Shown one piece after another: positions 15,167-22,539 of a stretch of 25,249 bases of DNA. Source of the DNA: Thiobacillus sp. (GTDB lineage: Bacteria > Pseudomonadota > Gammaproteobacteria > Burkholderiales > Thiobacillaceae); contig NZ_JANJXQ010000138.1 in the NCBI RefSeq assembly GCF_024708915.1, positions 1 through 25,249 of the forward strand, written 5' to 3'. Position numbers and translations under genes: made by a program. The notes beneath the pieces were generated by a model. The model ran no database searches. It saw nothing but the letters and a program-made list of their open reading frames with translations, and was not told the DNA's origin. Position 1 is the first letter of the stretch; each line of letters begins with the position of its first letter.

Positions 15167-17164
15167 TTACTTGTTGAGATCGATACGGAGATTCTTCATC
15201 TTGCGATACAGGGTATTGCGGCTGATGAACATGCGCTTGGCCGCCAGGGTCATGTTCCAGCGGCTATCTATCAGATTCTGAAGAATAACGACGCGTTCCG
15301 CAGCCTCGGGGACGGACAGGCGGCCCACTTCGCCAATTGCGGTTGTTTCAACCTCGGACCCAGGGGATTCGCCGGTAATTTGGATGACCGTTTTTTGGCA
15401 GCAGCTGGAGAATTCCTCAGGCAGATCGCAGACATCGATTTCATCGCCCTCCCGCAGCGCCAGGGTGGTCCGCAGCACATTGCGCAGTTGGCGGAGATTG
15501 CCGGGCCAGGCGTAAGCATCGAGGCATTTCATGGCCGCGGGGGACAGCTGGATCTGGTCATCGTTGGCTTCCAGAGCGACGAGATGGCGGATGATCGCCT
15601 GACGGTCCTGACGCTCCCTCAGGGGAGGCAGGGTGAGGCTGATGCCCTGCAGACGATAGTACAGATCCTCTCGGAACTTTCCTTCCGCGACCAGTTCCTT
15701 GAGGTTGCGGTGGGTGGCGCTGATGAGCTTGATATCTATCTTGACCGGGGACTCTCCGCCCAGCGGCACCACCTCGCGCTCCTCCAGCACACGCAGCAGG
15801 CGTGCCTGGAGCAGGAGCGGCATATCGCCAATTTCATCCAGAAACAGCGTGCCACCGTTGGCCTGGAGTATCTTTCCCCGGCGCCCACCTCGGCTTGCGC
15901 CCGTGAAGGCGCCGGATGTATAGCCGAATAGTTCGCTCTCGATCAGGGATTCGGGAATCGCCACGCAATTGACCGCCACGAAGGGCTTGCTGGCGCCGGC
16001 ATATTCCGCATGTACGGCTTTGGCGAACACCTCCTTGCCGGTGCCGGTTTCCCCCGTAAGCAAAATGGGGATGTCCTGGCGCAGTACCCGTTTGGCGCAA
16101 TGGACGTTGTATGCGATGCGGGGTTCGCCGAACTGCAGGTTGTCCAGGTGAACGATCGTAGCGTCCTCGCGCAGGGAAGCGCTGACAGGCTGAACAGACT
16201 GGATCGGCGTCATGGCGCTCAAGGAGAAGTCGCTGTTTTCAGGCAGCTTGAGCAGCGAGTAGAAACGATTGCCGTGGCGGGTCTCGTAAAGGGGCAGGGG
16301 TGCAAGCCAAGCCCGGTTCTTCCGGCTCAGCAATCCTTCTATCCCGATATTGAACAGCGTGCGCAAGGTGCGCCCCGCCAGCACATCGGATCGCTTCAAT
16401 CCCAGATGGGAGAGGGCGCTGCGATTGGCAGCCAGAATGCGGCCGCTTTCGTCCAGCGCCAGTATGCCTTCCCGCAAGGTGCCTATGGCCTCGGGGCGGC
16501 TATGGAAGCGCAGGGCATAGTGATTTCGAAAGTGGCTGAGGAAGGCGCGGTTCTCGATCGTCTGGGCCAACAGGTCGATCAGCGCCAGAGTGTGCTGCTG
16601 GGCCAGCCGGGAGAAGCTGGAAATATTCAGCACGGCCAGCAGTTTGCCCTCGTGGTTGAAAACGGGGGCGGCGCAGCCGGTCAATCTCACGTTGCGGGAC
16701 AGGAAATGCTCGCTGTGATGCACCAGAACGGACTGCTGCTCGATGGTGCAAGTGCCTATGCTGTTGGTGCCCTGGTGGCGCTCGCTCCAGTTGCCCCCCT
16801 GGACCAGGCCATATGCCATTGCGCTGTCGCTGAAAGCCTGATCGCCTATCAGATCCAGTACGACCCCATCCGGGTCAGCAAGCAGGACTGAGAAGCCTGA
16901 ACCGGCAAACTGCTGGTAAAGGCCGGCCATTTCTACTTGGGCGATGGCCAGCAGGTAACCCAGGCGCTCCCGGCGGGTGTCGAGATCGTCGGAATCCACC
17001 CTGATCACAGGCTGATCGCCGTCCGGGTCGAGGCCGAACTCGTGGAGGCATCGATTCCACGAGCAGGCGATGAAGGGCTGCACCTCCACCTGCTTGACGG
17101 AACGATCCTGACCGACGATAGAGTTGGCCAAGCGGGCGTGATACGAGATGTCTTTCCGTTCCAT
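15167..17164 (-). CDS. Sigma-54-dependent transcriptional activator, AcoR type
   Basis: 665 residues. A GAF-like sensor covers about 60-210 (YQQFAGSGFSVLLADPDGVV; GTNSIGTCTIEQQSVLV; LTGCAAPVFNHEGKLLAVLN), followed by a PAS-like segment (about 225-300: GILALDESGRILAANRSAL). The AAA+ domain has Walker A GETGTGKE 371-378, the sigma-54 contact loop GAFTGA 418-423, and Walker B GGTLFLDEIGDMP 437-449. A Fis-type HTH is at about 635-660 (LAAKRMFISRNTLYRKMKNL). This architecture is that of AcoR-like activators, which sense small organic molecules directly and need RpoN. I found no clear -24/-12 promoter in the locus, so its targets are uncertain. It is divergent from the unknown 595-residue gene, and its own promoter carries the shared motif. 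Confidence 0.94.
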   Translation of the reverse strand: MERKDISYHARLANSIVGQDRSVKQVEVQPFIACSWNRCLHEFGLDPDGDQPVIRVDSDDLDTRRERLGYLLAIAQVEMAGLYQQFAGSGFSVLLADPDGVVLDLIGDQAFSDSAMAYGLVQGGNWSERHQGTNSIGTCTIEQQSVLVHHSEHFLSRNVRLTGCAAPVFNHEGKLLAVLNISSFSRLAQQHTLALIDLLAQTIENRAFLSHFRNHYALRFHSRPEAIGTLREGILALDESGRILAANRSALSHLGLKRSDVLAGRTLRTLFNIGIEGLLSRKNRAWLAPLPLYETRHGNRFYSLLKLPENSDFSLSAMTPIQSVQPVSASLREDATIVHLDNLQFGEPRIAYNVHCAKRVLRQDIPILLTGETGTGKEVFAKAVHAEYAGASKPFVAVNCVAIPESLIESELFGYTSGAFTGASRGGRRGKILQANGGTLFLDEIGDMPLLLQARLLRVLEEREVVPLGGESPVKIDIKLISATHRNLKELVAEGKFREDLYYRLQGISLTLPPLRERQDRQAIIRHLVALEANDDQIQLSPAAMKCLDAYAWPGNLRQLRNVLRTTLALREGDEIDVCDLPEEFSSCCQKTVIQITGESPGSEVETTAIGEVGRLSVPEAAERVVILQNLIDSRWNMTLAAKRMFISRNTLYRKMKNLRIDLNK

Positions 17165-17219
17165 GCATTCGATCGCATTTATAGAAGTACCAACCGGAAA
17201 GAATTCTCCGTGTGCACGA

Positions 17220-17261
17220 CGGGATAATGAAATTATTAGTACGCATACGATTTATTCATTT
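17220..17261 (-). promoter_or_regulatory. Shared locus motif, copy 5 (sigma-54 activator promoter region)
   Basis: On the minus strand it reads AAATGAATAAATCGTATGCG, then TACTAATAATTTCATTATCCCG: TATG-N6-AATAATTTC in the same register as the other copies. Upstream, ATTCATT-TTTTC-AATGAAT (17255-17273) forms an inverted repeat as in copy 1. It ends 56 nt before the activator ATG. Confidence 0.55.
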
Positions 17262-17294
17262 TTTCAATGAATGGCGTGTGCGTTCGATCGCTGT

Positions 17295-17327
17295 GCCCGG
17301 CGCTCTCCCGCTCGTCGAGCGCCGGGC
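17295..17327. promoter_or_regulatory. Perfect 11-bp inverted repeat between two divergent promoters
   Basis: GCCCGGCGCTC (17295-17305) and GAGCGCCGGGC (17317-17327) are perfect complements with an 11-nt loop. The dyad sits between motif copy 5 (minus) and copy 6 (plus), so it could insulate or jointly control the divergent units. No T-run is present. Confidence 0.55.
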
Positions 17328-17331
17328 CAAG

Positions 17332-17390
17332 ACTTATAGCAGCGGCAAATAACTTGCATGTACTTAAACAATTTCCAACGCGGCATGCCG
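17332..17390 (+). promoter_or_regulatory. Shared locus motif, copy 6 (promoter region of the unknown 595-residue gene)
   Basis: It reads GGCAAATAACTTGCATGTAC, then TTAAACAATTTCCAACG, with CATG-N6-AACAATTTC. It is nearly identical to copy 3 over 17332-17373. The perfect palindrome CGGCATGCCG follows directly at 17381-17390. From 17391 to 17570 is a leader of about 180 nt in which I see no gene. Confidence 0.6.
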
Positions 17391-17570
17391 TGCGCCACCA
17401 TCGAATCGCCAAACAAGCCACCGCTCGCGCTGTTTTCGATAAAAGCATGAAGGCATGCGGATTTCAGCCGGAACGACCTCGTATGAACAAGGCAAGCAAT
17501 GGCCCCGCCGCCTTGCCGAAGCGGCCATGAACAACTCTCTACAACCCCTAGCATGAAAGAAGGAGGAAAC

Positions 17571-19358
17571 ATGTCTTCAACGCAACCGACCGAGCGCGAG
17601 CAGGTCATCCTGGCCGCCACGACCGCCGCAACGGCCAACCCGAACTGGATCACGAGCGACATGGTCGACGCATTGATGGGCGGCCATGGCCAGTTGAACA
17701 TCGCCACGTTCAGCGTGGCCGACATCCTCGTCGCCGAACTGAAACGCGGCGCGGACAACAAACTCCGTCTTACCAATGCGCCGTCGCAAGGCATCGACGA
17801 GCTGCTGAGCAAAACGATCAAGGCGGCGATGGCCGCGGGGGCGATGCCGGCAAATGCCGCCCTGATCAGTGCGGTGATGCTCTACCTGACCGGAACGCGG
17901 GCGCAGATCGGCGTTCCCGCCGGCAATCGAAAACTGGGCGCCACCGCGCGCATGATCGCCGGCGTCGACCGCTGCGGCGTGTCGGCCATTCCCACTTCGA
18001 AGAAGAACAACAAGGTCTCCGGCTTTCCGGCGGTGATGGCGCTCTACGAGGCCATGCGGAAAGGTGAGCTGTCGCCGATCAGCGGATACGATCTGCCCAT
18101 TTCCGGCGGCCCGCTCATCGGTCACGGTGCCCTCGGCGAGGACATCATCTTCCCGGCCATGGCCGACAAGGGTGCGCGTATCGCGACCCAGGCCATGATG
18201 GATGCCTTCGCGGGCGGCGGCATGAAGCCGAGCGCCTTCAATAGCGCGGTACTCGGGGCGGCCGCGATACTCGAGATCATGCATCCGGATGCCGCGGTCG
18301 CCGACGAATACGGGCCTTACGAGAAGACCACCACTACGTTTGTCGCCGGCAAGGCGGCTGCGGAAACGGCGGGGCTGCCCGAGAAGATCACAGTGCTGCT
18401 GACGGGGCAGGAGTATTCGACCGGACAGTTGATCGGCGATCTCGGGCTGATTTTCAAGGATATCGGCGGACCCTCGGTCATCGGCATCATGGCGGTGGAC
18501 GAGATGATGGGAATTTTCACGCCGGATTTCGCCGGCCATGCCGGGCCCGTGAACCCGCCGCTCGGACACATCTCCACCGACGCGGTCATCGCCATGAAGC
18601 TTTGGCTGGAGGAAGGCGCGACGCAGGAATCCGTCAGCGATGCGCTCAGGAAACGCCGGGAGGAATTCCTTTTCGACCCCGAGATTTCGATGATCTCCAT
18701 GAACATCGTCGCCAAGAAGGCCGCGCAACTGCGCAGGGGCCCTGTCACCGATTCGATGATCCTGGCTTCGGAACCGGTTCTCGCCAAGGCGCTTTATCGG
18801 CGTGCGGCCAAGGCATACGACGACCTCAAGGCCGGCAAGGAACTCGGCCAGATCGTCCGGGAGCTGGACGACGAGCGCAAGCACAAGGTCGAAAGGAACG
18901 TGGGCGCGTTCTTCAGCAAGATGATGAACAAGTCGATATCGCTCAGCCTGACGCACATCGGCCCCGGCGCGCGCAGAAACAACAAGCTCGCCAAGGAATG
19001 GATGGCGTTCGACACCCATCTGGATGTCGAGGTGACGATAGACGGCGTCACGACGAAGATCGAGCGCATGTCCGACCGCGTCCTGCCGGACCTGGCCCAG
19101 GGCAAGCGGAAAGAACTGATGGAAGCGTTCATGCTGTCGGTTCCGCTGGTCAGCGAGCTGATGTTCTCGTCTTCGGTCAGTCTGAACGTCACGGTACCCG
19201 CGGCGGTGGCAGTGGCCATGGGCCGGATGGATGCCGACGAAGCGGCCAAGATCGCGCAGAAGGCGGGCTACATCAGTTGCGGCATTCCTGGCGCCGACGT
19301 CCACGCCAGACTCGCGGGGCGCGCGGCAAAAACCTTCATGGGCGTCCAGGTGGTATGA
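17571..19358 (+). CDS. Unknown 595-residue protein of the nickel-pincer locus
   Basis: I do not recognise the family. The protein appears soluble, with no signal peptide. Notable blocks are MPANAALISAVMLYLTG (92-108), IGVPAGNRKLGATARM (113-128), SGGPLIGHGALGED (178-191), FTPDFAGHAGPVNPPLGHIS (316-335) and LSLTHIGPGARRNN (458-471). His185, His323, His333, His462 and His483 sit in Gly-rich, motif-like contexts and could bind metal or cofactor. It does not show the LarA (DUF2088) pattern. A faint echo of the serine dehydratase alpha or cysteine desulfidase fold in the GNRKLGATAR region was not convincing. ATG 17571 follows AAGGAGGAAAC, an excellent ribosome binding site, and codon use suggests good expression. 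Its promoter is a near copy of the GST-lar promoter. The inference is that it is the catalytic or substrate-specific member of the locus, possibly NPN-dependent. Confidence 0.85.
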   Translation: MSSTQPTEREQVILAATTAATANPNWITSDMVDALMGGHGQLNIATFSVADILVAELKRGADNKLRLTNAPSQGIDELLSKTIKAAMAAGAMPANAALISAVMLYLTGTRAQIGVPAGNRKLGATARMIAGVDRCGVSAIPTSKKNNKVSGFPAVMALYEAMRKGELSPISGYDLPISGGPLIGHGALGEDIIFPAMADKGARIATQAMMDAFAGGGMKPSAFNSAVLGAAAILEIMHPDAAVADEYGPYEKTTTTFVAGKAAAETAGLPEKITVLLTGQEYSTGQLIGDLGLIFKDIGGPSVIGIMAVDEMMGIFTPDFAGHAGPVNPPLGHISTDAVIAMKLWLEEGATQESVSDALRKRREEFLFDPEISMISMNIVAKKAAQLRRGPVTDSMILASEPVLAKALYRRAAKAYDDLKAGKELGQIVRELDDERKHKVERNVGAFFSKMMNKSISLSLTHIGPGARRNNKLAKEWMAFDTHLDVEVTIDGVTTKIERMSDRVLPDLAQGKRKELMEAFMLSVPLVSELMFSSSVSLNVTVPAAVAVAMGRMDADEAAKIAQKAGYISCGIPGADVHARLAGRAAKTFMGVQVV

Positions 19359-19407
19359 CGGCGGGCGGGCGGCTGTTCGCAGCGCCGTGCAGCCGCGGAG
19401 GCGCTGC

Positions 19408-20625
19408 GTGAACTGCAAGGAATGCGGCGCCAGCGTGGCCGAGCTGGACACCCGTCACCTGCTGGGGTGCTGCGGCCTGACGTTGCAGGAATACGCGCTG
19501 CGCCATGCCCTGCCGCTCGATCTGCTGCTGAGTCCGGACAGGCTCGGCGCCGGCATCGCCGACGCCGAGTTGCCGCGCATGCCTGCAGCCGGGCCGAACG
19601 AAGCGGCAGGCGCGGTGCTGGCAGGCCTGCAGCTGGCCGGCCGCGTGCGCAAAGCCGGTTCGCAATGCCACATCAGCGGCGAAGTCGCATGGCTGGACCT
19701 GCTGTTCTGGGACATGGCCCAGCTCGCCCCCTACGGATTCCGGTTCCACCAAGCCTACCAGTACGCCGCCGACGCGCACCGGGTCGTTGCGAGTAACCAG
19801 CTTGCGGCGCTGTGCGGAAATCTGTCTTCCCCCTGTCTGTCGGCCGGATGTCTGGCGTCGGAACGGCGTTTGAAATACGCCACCTATCTGGCCCATGCGG
19901 GTGAGCTGCATGCCGGCTACCTGTTCATGCCGTTCGATTCCGCCGATGAGGCCGACGATACCGCCGAATATTTCTCGCGCGAACTGCTTGCGGCCACCTG
20001 CCGCCTGGATGCCGGCACGCCCCTGCTGCGCACGCAAACCCGCGCCGATGCGGCCAGGCTGCTGGACGGCCTGCGCCAGGAACTGGAAGCCATGCCCGGC
20101 GTCTGGCAGCGCTTCCACCCCCGAACCCCCGCCGTCGCCGTCAGCAAGGAAGTGGTGTTCGACTCCGCCCACTTCCTGACCGACCACCCCGCGAAATGCA
20201 GCAACCTGCATGGCGGGCGTTACGTCCTGCACGTAACGGTAAGCGACACCATCGACCCGGTCACGGGCTGCGTACTGGACTACGGCTACCTCAAGCGGGT
20301 GGTAAACAAGCGCGTCGTCGAATGCTTCGACCATCACACGCTCAATTACGCTAACCCTGAACTGGCCTGGCGTTCGACGACCGAACTGCTCAGCGTTTTC
20401 ATCTGGGAGCAGTTGATCGATTTTCTTCCGGGGTTGAGCCGGCTCACGCTATACGAAACGCCTCAGTCGTGGTGTCAGTACACCGGACCGGATCTGGAAA
20501 CCTGGCAGCAGCGGGGCGGCAACCCGCTGTTGACGCGTTTTACCGACCCTGCCCTGGGCCGATCGCCCTGGCGGCAATCTCTGTACGAGAACCCGCGTGA
20601 AAAGGAGCGGGTTCATTACGATTGA
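19408..20625 (+). CDS. Composite protein: MucR-like zinc finger, unassigned middle, QueD/PTPS-like domain
   Basis: 405 residues from GTG 19408 (GGAG 7 nt upstream; the in-frame extension to 19231 lies inside the previous gene). Residues 1-45 (CKECG, RHLLGCCGLTLQEYALRHAL) look like a MucR/Ros zinc finger. Residues about 66-240 are unassigned, with a weak two-part resemblance to LAGLIDADG endonucleases. Residues 245-370 are a 6-pyruvoyl-tetrahydropterin synthase/QueD fold: VVFDSAHFL (His255), CSNLHGGRY, FDHHTLN (Asp308, His309) and LYETPQSW (Glu350). The canonical HGH zinc pair is HGG here, with Gly270 replacing the second His, so metal binding or activity may be altered. It starts 49 nt after the unknown gene and is probably cotranscribed. 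A role in queuosine or pterin synthesis should not be assumed. Confidence 0.78.
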   Translation: MNCKECGASVAELDTRHLLGCCGLTLQEYALRHALPLDLLLSPDRLGAGIADAELPRMPAAGPNEAAGAVLAGLQLAGRVRKAGSQCHISGEVAWLDLLFWDMAQLAPYGFRFHQAYQYAADAHRVVASNQLAALCGNLSSPCLSAGCLASERRLKYATYLAHAGELHAGYLFMPFDSADEADDTAEYFSRELLAATCRLDAGTPLLRTQTRADAARLLDGLRQELEAMPGVWQRFHPRTPAVAVSKEVVFDSAHFLTDHPAKCSNLHGGRYVLHVTVSDTIDPVTGCVLDYGYLKRVVNKRVVECFDHHTLNYANPELAWRSTTELLSVFIWEQLIDFLPGLSRLTLYETPQSWCQYTGPDLETWQQRGGNPLLTRFTDPALGRSPWRQSLYENPREKERVHYD

Positions 20626-20687
20626 TCTTGCCGCCATGCGAAGCGCGGGTAAACTTATGCGCCTGTATCCCTGAAGGTTTCGCGATC

Positions 20688-21086
20688 ATGACCATTCCCA
20701 CTCCCACCGACATCAAGCTCCACCAGGCTTCACGCAAGCTTGAAATTGCGTTTACCGACGGCGCGCGGTTCGAACTGCCGTTCGAATTCCTGCGCGTCTA
20801 CTCGCCGTCCGCCGAAGTGCGCGGCCACGGTCCCGGCCAGGAGGTGCTGCAGGTCGGCAAGCGCGACGTGCTGATCAATGCCGCCGAGCCGGTCGGCCTC
20901 TACGGCATCAATTTCTTTTTTTCCGACGGCCACAACACCGGGATCTATTCCTGGGAGTATCTCCACGACCTCGGCACCAATCAGGCCGTCCTGTGGGACG
21001 AGTACCTCGGACGGATGGAAGCCGCTGGCGCCTCGCGCGACCCCGGCATCGCCAAAATGTTCGAGCAGCGCCCCAAAGGGAAGTAA
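20688..21086 (+). CDS. DUF971 protein (gamma-butyrobetaine hydroxylase N-terminal-like domain)
   Basis: 132 residues, the normal size for the stand-alone DUF971 family: IKLHQASRKLEIAFTDGARF, then LPFEFLRVYSPSAEVRGHGP and GLYGINFFFSDGHNTGIYSW. The domain also occurs at the N-terminus of eukaryotic 2-oxoglutarate hydroxylases and near Fe-S assembly factors, but bacterial stand-alone members have no settled function. ATG 20688 was chosen at the start of the conserved domain; the longer frame from 20622 lacks support. It commonly neighbours ubiE in betaproteobacteria, which is not the case here. A terminator hairpin follows, so it closes the upstream transcript. Confidence 0.88.
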   Translation: MTIPTPTDIKLHQASRKLEIAFTDGARFELPFEFLRVYSPSAEVRGHGPGQEVLQVGKRDVLINAAEPVGLYGINFFFSDGHNTGIYSWEYLHDLGTNQAVLWDEYLGRMEAAGASRDPGIAKMFEQRPKGK

Positions 21087-21118
21087 GCCGCGATGCGCGT
21101 CCGCCGAGCCTGGCCCAG

Positions 21119-21144
21119 CGCGCCCTGCGGGGCGCGTTTTGTTT
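21119..21144 (+). terminator. Rho-independent terminator after the DUF971 gene
   Basis: CGCGCCC and GGGCGCG pair perfectly around TGCG and are followed by TTTTGTTT. The kinase gene starts 14 nt later, so it needs its own promoter or read-through. Confidence 0.8.
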
Positions 21145-21157
21145 GGGCGCTGCCCGC

Positions 21158-22036
21158 ATGACGCTCGCTGCCGCCGTTGCCGAAGCGATCGGTGCCGCCA
21201 CCGGTACGCCGTTCGCGGCGACCATGCTGAGCCCGGTTGGCGGCGGCGATATCAACCAGGCCTTCGGCATGAGCGACGGTGCGCGCCGCTATTTCGTCAA
21301 GGCGAATCGAGCGCAATGCTTGCCGATGTTCGAGGCCGAAGCGGCTGCGCTGCGCGCGCTCGCCGCGGCGCAGGGCGTGCGGGTGCCGCAGCCGCTGTGC
21401 ACGGGCGCGGCGGCGGGCCAGGCCTTTCTGGTGCTGGAGTATCTGGACCTGCACGGCAGCGGCGATGCCGCCCGGCTGGGCGAACGGCTGGCGCAGCAGC
21501 ACCGCGTGCCGCAGCCCCGATTCGGCTGGGCGCACGACAACTGGATCGGCAGCACGCCGCAGCGCAACGGCTGGGCGCGCGACTGGATCGCGTTCTGGCG
21601 CGACGGACGGCTCGGCTACCAGCTGGAGCTGGCGGCGCAGAACGGCTACGGCGGCGCGCTGCAGCGGGACGGCGAGAGATTGCTCGCCTGCCTCGACGCC
21701 TTCTTCGACGGCTATGCGCCCGCCCCCTCGCTGCTGCATGGCGATCTGTGGGGCGGCAATCACGGCTACCTCGCCGATGGGACGCCGGTGATTTTCGATC
21801 CGGCGATCTATGTCGGCGACCGCGAATGCGACCTCGCGATGAGCGAACTGTTCGGTGGTTTCGCAGCGGATTTTTACGCCGCCTACCGCGCGGCCTGGCC
21901 GCTCGACCCCGGTTATGCGGCGCGCAAAACGCTCTACAATCTTTACCACATTCTCAACCACGCCAACCTGTTCGGCAGCGGCTACGTGGCGCAAGCCGCG
22001 CGCATGACCGCCCAGTTGCTGGCGCAGATTCGATAG
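21158..22036 (+). CDS. Fructosamine/ketosamine-3-kinase family protein
   Basis: 292 residues of the fructosamine kinase (FN3K, YniA) family, which phosphorylates sugar adducts on protein amines so that they fall off. Visible are SPVGGGDINQAF (nucleotide loop), YFVKANRA (the ATP-contacting Lys), EAEAAALRAL, LVLEYLDL (hinge), LLHGDLWGGNHGYL (catalytic loop with Asp) and VIFDPAIYVGDRECDLAMSELFGGF (metal-binding Asp and family signature). The length is normal. ATG 21158 lies just past a terminator and lacks a clear ribosome binding site. The gene looks like household protein repair and is not evidently linked to the nickel locus. Confidence 0.93.
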   Translation: MTLAAAVAEAIGAATGTPFAATMLSPVGGGDINQAFGMSDGARRYFVKANRAQCLPMFEAEAAALRALAAAQGVRVPQPLCTGAAAGQAFLVLEYLDLHGSGDAARLGERLAQQHRVPQPRFGWAHDNWIGSTPQRNGWARDWIAFWRDGRLGYQLELAAQNGYGGALQRDGERLLACLDAFFDGYAPAPSLLHGDLWGGNHGYLADGTPVIFDPAIYVGDRECDLAMSELFGGFAADFYAAYRAAWPLDPGYAARKTLYNLYHILNHANLFGSGYVAQAARMTAQLLAQIR

Positions 22037-22043
22037 GCTTTCC

Positions 22044-22523
22044 ATGTTGCAGCGTCTGCTCGTTCTGTTTCTCGCGCTCGGCCTCGCCGCCTGTACCGGC
22101 CTGCCGCTGAACGCCGTCGCCCCCAAGGTGAGCGTCGCCGAAGTCGACGTCAAGAGCCTCGGCCTGTTCGAGCAGCACTTCGACGTGGGCTTGCGGGTCA
22201 GCAATCCGAACGATTTCGCGCTGAATATCGAGGCGCTGGATTTCGAGCTGGAGGTGAACGGGCGTCCGTTTGCCCAGGGGCTGTCGCGTGTGCCGACGCT
22301 GATTGCGGCGACGTCCAGCACGGTGTTGCGGGTGGACGCGATCATGCAGTCGAAGAATCTGATCCAGCAGATCAAGACCCTGCCGCCGGAATCGCTGAAG
22401 CAGGGGGTGCCCTATCGCATCAAGGGCCGCGTCAAAACCGACCGCTCGTCCCGCTGGCTGCCGTTCGATCATGCGGGCGTAGTCGGCGGCGACGAGAAAA
22501 GCCCCAAGGGCCGCGCAATCTGA
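22044..22523 (+). CDS. LEA14-like (WHy domain) lipoprotein
   Basis: 159 residues. The signal MLQRLLVLFLALGLAAC carries a lipobox (LAAC) that makes Cys17 the lipid-anchored N-terminus. The mature part is a single LEA type 2/WHy domain (VSVAEVDVKSLGLFEQHFDV, then GLRVSNPNDFALNIEALDFE), ending in a beta strand before a charged tail. Such lipoproteins are widespread in proteobacteria and thought to be envelope-stress or desiccation related; the role is not established. It begins 7 nt after the kinase stop, so the two are likely cotranscribed. Confidence 0.88.
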   Translation: MLQRLLVLFLALGLAACTGLPLNAVAPKVSVAEVDVKSLGLFEQHFDVGLRVSNPNDFALNIEALDFELEVNGRPFAQGLSRVPTLIAATSSTVLRVDAIMQSKNLIQQIKTLPPESLKQGVPYRIKGRVKTDRSSRWLPFDHAGVVGGDEKSPKGRAI

Positions 22524-22539
22524 TTGCCCGGGGCGCGGC

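Noticed and set aside
9361..17400. Sigma-54 (-24/-12) promoters at the shared motif, e.g. TGGCATGTACTTAAAC
   Set aside because: The GC of the -12 element is missing at the required spacing in all copies. Nearby GGCAC sequences also lack the partner.
17571..19358. Assignment of the unknown protein as LarA, serine dehydratase or cysteine desulfidase
   Set aside because: The DUF2088 pattern of LarA is absent, and the Cys ligands and SGG/TAPTNG-type motifs of serine dehydratases are not present. Only a weak local echo was seen.
19231..19407. Upstream extension of the QueD fusion to ATG 19231
   Set aside because: The first 128 bases lie within the coding end of the unknown gene, and the translation there is Arg/Ser-rich shadow sequence. 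GTG 19408 has GGAG at correct spacing.
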